A DNA stretch of 6,291 nt, from positions 1-6,291 of the forward strand of contig JBOGED010000571.1 of assembly GCA_050743625.1 (NCBI GenBank), read 5' to 3'. Under the pieces are notes generated by a model. It saw only the letters and a list, made by a program, of their open reading frames with translations, did not search any database and was not told where the DNA came from. The stretch is from JBOGED01 sp050743625 (lineage in GTDB: Bacteria > Actinomycetota > Nitriliruptoria > Euzebyales > Egibacteraceae). How positions within the stretch are numbered: position 1 is the first letter of the stretch; the number at the start of each line of letters is the position of its first letter. Below, in pieces: positions 5,510 to 6,291 of this stretch. The position numbers and the translations under genes were made by a program.

Positions 5510-5531
5510 CAACGCCCGTTCGCGGGAGTTG
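5510..5531. terminator. Candidate bidirectional terminator between convergent genes
   Basis: CAAC (5510-5513) pairs with GTTG (5528-5531), and CCCG (5515-5518) pairs with CGGG (5523-5526) around a TTCG loop, with one G/A mismatch. This gives eight pairs in the 54-base gap between the ABM stop and the VOC stop. There is no long T run, which is common for terminators in high-GC actinobacteria. Confidence 0.5.
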
Positions 5532-5555
5532 AATCCTGGCACCGGGGTTGGCTCG

Positions 5556-5933
5556 TTAGAGGTCGTGCGCGATGGGGTGACGCGGCTGGTACAGCATCAT
5601 CTCGCCCGCACCCGGCACCTGCAGCACGGTCGTCAGGCCGAAGCCCTCGTCGTTGATGCCGTGAGTGAACTGGGCGCCCTTCGCCTTGAGCTCGGTGACA
5701 GTCTGTTCAATGTCGTCGCACATGAGCGAGATCTCATGATGCGGGCTGGTCGACCAACGCTCGCCGCCGCGCACGTCCGACGTGGGGTGCACGCCGAGTT
5801 CGGACGGACCGGTCTTGAAGATCAGCCACCCGCCGTAGGCGTCGACGTGCGGCCAGCCGAGGACGTCGCGGAAGAACGCCCGAGCGGCATCGGCGTCGTC
5901 CGCATAGACCAAGGTGTGCACCGCGGTAATCAT
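5556..5933 (-). CDS. VOC family protein, glyoxalase/bleomycin-resistance fold
   Basis: This 125-residue protein of the vicinal oxygen chelate superfamily has two beta-alpha-beta-beta-beta modules. The first is AVHTLVYADDADAARAFFRDVLGW to GWLIFKTGPSELGVHP; the second is HHEISLMCDDIEQTVTELKAKG to EMMLYQPRHP. Candidate metal ligands are His6, Glu45 or His49, His66 and Glu111, so it could be a metal-dependent lyase, isomerase or dioxygenase, or a binding protein; the reaction cannot be assigned. ATG 5933 is preferred over ATG 5945 because family members begin MITxxHTLxYADD and because TATGCT lies seven bases upstream, fitting leaderless transcription. No Shine-Dalgarno precedes either codon. It stands alone, convergent with the SDR-ABM pair, and its upstream region is the long non-coding stretch at the right edge. 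Confidence 0.92.
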   Translation of the reverse strand: MITAVHTLVYADDADAARAFFRDVLGWPHVDAYGGWLIFKTGPSELGVHPTSDVRGGERWSTSPHHEISLMCDDIEQTVTELKAKGAQFTHGINDEGFGLTTVLQVPGAGEMMLYQPRHPIAHDL

Positions 5934-5940
5934 GCGCAAA

Positions 5941-5946
5941 AGCATA
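5941..5946 (-). promoter_or_regulatory. Candidate -10 box for leaderless transcription of the VOC gene
   Basis: TATGCT on the minus strand matches TANNNT and lies seven bases before the ATG at 5933. TTGACG at 5961-5956 resembles a -35 element, but the nine-base spacing to TATGCT is too short for a standard sigma70 promoter, so only the -10 is proposed. Confidence 0.4.
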
Positions 5947-6021
5947 GAGCGCCACCGTCAACCACCTGCACACCGCACTGGCACGAATAGGGCAAAACGG
6001 GGAATGGTGGCCCCTTTGGGC

Positions 6022-6043
6022 GAGCACTTCACTGTACTGTGCA
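6022..6043 (+). repeat. 22-base direct repeat, copy 1
   Basis: The copy begins GAGCACTTCACTG and ends TACTGTGCA; it matches copy 2 at 20 of 22 positions, the differences being A/G at repeat position 10 and T/C at position 12. Its second half contains an imperfect palindrome, CACTGTACTGTG, with 10 of 12 positions symmetric. It is followed by CAGAGT, which also follows copy 2 closely. Confidence 0.8.
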
Positions 6044-6044
6044 T

Positions 6045-6076
6045 CAGAGTCAGGCCGGAATACCGGCATTACTCTG
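6045..6076. other. Hairpin, 12 of 14 positions paired
   Basis: CAGAGT (6045-6050) pairs with ACTCTG (6071-6076), and GCCGG (6054-6058) pairs with CCGGC (6063-6067) around an AATA loop. A further A-T pair (6052/6069) lies between two mismatches. It begins two bases after the first direct repeat. This is the best hairpin in the window. Confidence 0.7.
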
Positions 6077-6087
6077 CATAGCAGCTC

Positions 6088-6130
6088 ATGCCGGCTGGCT
6101 CCGTCACCCTGGAGGATGAGAATCCGGCAT
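6088..6130. other. Long-loop hairpin with nested stem
   Basis: ATGCCGG (6088-6094) pairs with CCGGCAT (6124-6130). Inside the loop CTCC (6099-6102) can pair with GGAG (6111-6114). Confidence 0.5.
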
Positions 6131-6152
6131 ACGGGACGATGTGCGGTCCCGT
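6131..6152. other. Seven-base-pair perfect hairpin
   Basis: ACGGGAC (6131-6137) pairs perfectly with GTCCCGT (6146-6152) around an eight-base loop, directly abutting the previous hairpin. TTGGG follows, so it might act as a weak plus-strand terminator, but no plus-strand gene lies upstream to be terminated. Confidence 0.55.
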
Positions 6153-6154
6153 TT

Positions 6155-6167
6155 GGGTGAAACACCC
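6155..6167. other. Short hairpin GGGTG-AAA-CACCC
   Basis: Five perfect pairs with a three-base loop, two bases after the previous stem. Alone it would be unremarkable; it is listed because it continues the series of adjacent hairpins. Confidence 0.4.
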
Positions 6168-6177
6168 CAGTCTGGTG

Positions 6178-6199
6178 GAGCACTTCGCCGTACTGTGCA
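6178..6199 (+). repeat. 22-base direct repeat, copy 2
   Basis: The copy begins GAGCACTTCGCCG and ends TACTGTGCA; it lies 156 bases downstream of copy 1 in the same orientation. GTACTGTGCA is identical in both copies, and the following GAGTTAG echoes GAGTCAG after copy 1 with a short indel. Confidence 0.8.
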
Positions 6200-6291
6200 G
6201 AGTTAGTCCCAATGCCACCAACTTAGGCGGGGTCCATCGCGTGTGTGGCGTCCGCGGGCCGGTGGGAGCCGGTGAGCTGTCGCTTTCCCTC

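Larger units (their letters stand above)
5946..6291. other. Non-coding right flank rich in repeats and hairpins
   Basis: About 346 bases upstream of the VOC gene show no credible gene on either strand. Frames open across it lack family-like sequence and have mixed third-position bases. It is less GC-biased than the genes around it. It contains a pair of 22-base direct repeats (6022-6043 and 6178-6199) and at least four consecutive hairpins between them, described separately. The last 50 bases contain GCCGGTG twice but nothing I can name. The stretch could be the regulatory region of a gene beyond the window, a structured RNA, or a small repeat element. Confidence 0.6.

Noticed and set aside
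5734..6183. 149-codon minus-strand ORF across the right flank into the VOC gene
   Set aside because: It overlaps the VOC gene in another frame, has irregular third positions, and its N-terminal half covers the repeat/hairpin region.
6022..6199. CRISPR array
   Set aside because: Only two repeat copies with a 134-base interval and imperfect identity, and no cas genes nearby.
5946..6291. Known structured RNA (tRNA, tmRNA, RNase P, SRP, cobalamin or SAM riboswitch)
   Set aside because: None of the conserved core sequences of these RNAs was found by eye on either strand.

Overview
The window is high-GC DNA (about two thirds G+C by eye) whose reading frames almost all carry G or C in the third codon position. 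GTG starts, tight overlaps and an ECF sigma factor resembling mycobacterial SigG point to an actinobacterium, probably a soil or free-living one. The sequence alone does not fix the genus. I see no tRNA, rRNA, transposase, integrase or CRISPR array, so this looks like an ordinary but accessory chromosomal neighbourhood of small redox and detoxification enzymes.

Layout, left to right. Positions 1-246 hold no convincing gene, only a short direct repeat and a hairpin just before the first ribosome binding site. An aldo/keto reductase (247-1026, +) converges on a two-gene minus-strand operon. That operon consists of a DUF899 thioredoxin-like protein (2849 down to 2103) followed by a SigG-type ECF sigma factor with a C-terminal SnoaL-like domain (2037 down to 1042). 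A 12-codon ORF with a very good Shine-Dalgarno sequence sits between them and overlaps the sigma start as GTGA. An 80-base divergent region (2850-2929) separates this operon from a plus-strand run: a PanE/ApbA-like reductase (2930-3823), an NTF2/SnoaL-like protein (3843-4373), a 41-codon ORF that may be the stump of a second NTF2-like gene (4379-4504), an SDR oxidoreductase (4501-5199) and an ABM-domain protein (5205-5501). A hairpin (5510-5531) then separates this run from a convergent VOC/glyoxalase-like gene (5933 down to 5556). The last 346 bases (5946-6291) have no gene but contain two 22-base near-identical direct repeats 156 bases apart, with a series of hairpins between them.

How the genes may work together is inference. 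The sigma factor, the CxxC-containing DUF899 protein, several NAD(P)H-dependent carbonyl reductases (AKR, SDR, PanE-like), an ABM protein and a glyoxalase-fold protein would fit a stress-inducible system for electrophiles or reactive carbonyls. The sigma factor has no adjacent anti-sigma gene; its fused SnoaL-like domain is the likely internal regulator.

The points most worth a second look are the repeat/hairpin region at the right edge, the tiny coupled ORF ahead of the sigma gene, the possible NTF2 remnant ahead of the SDR gene, and the missing substrate-binding asparagines in the PanE-like protein.
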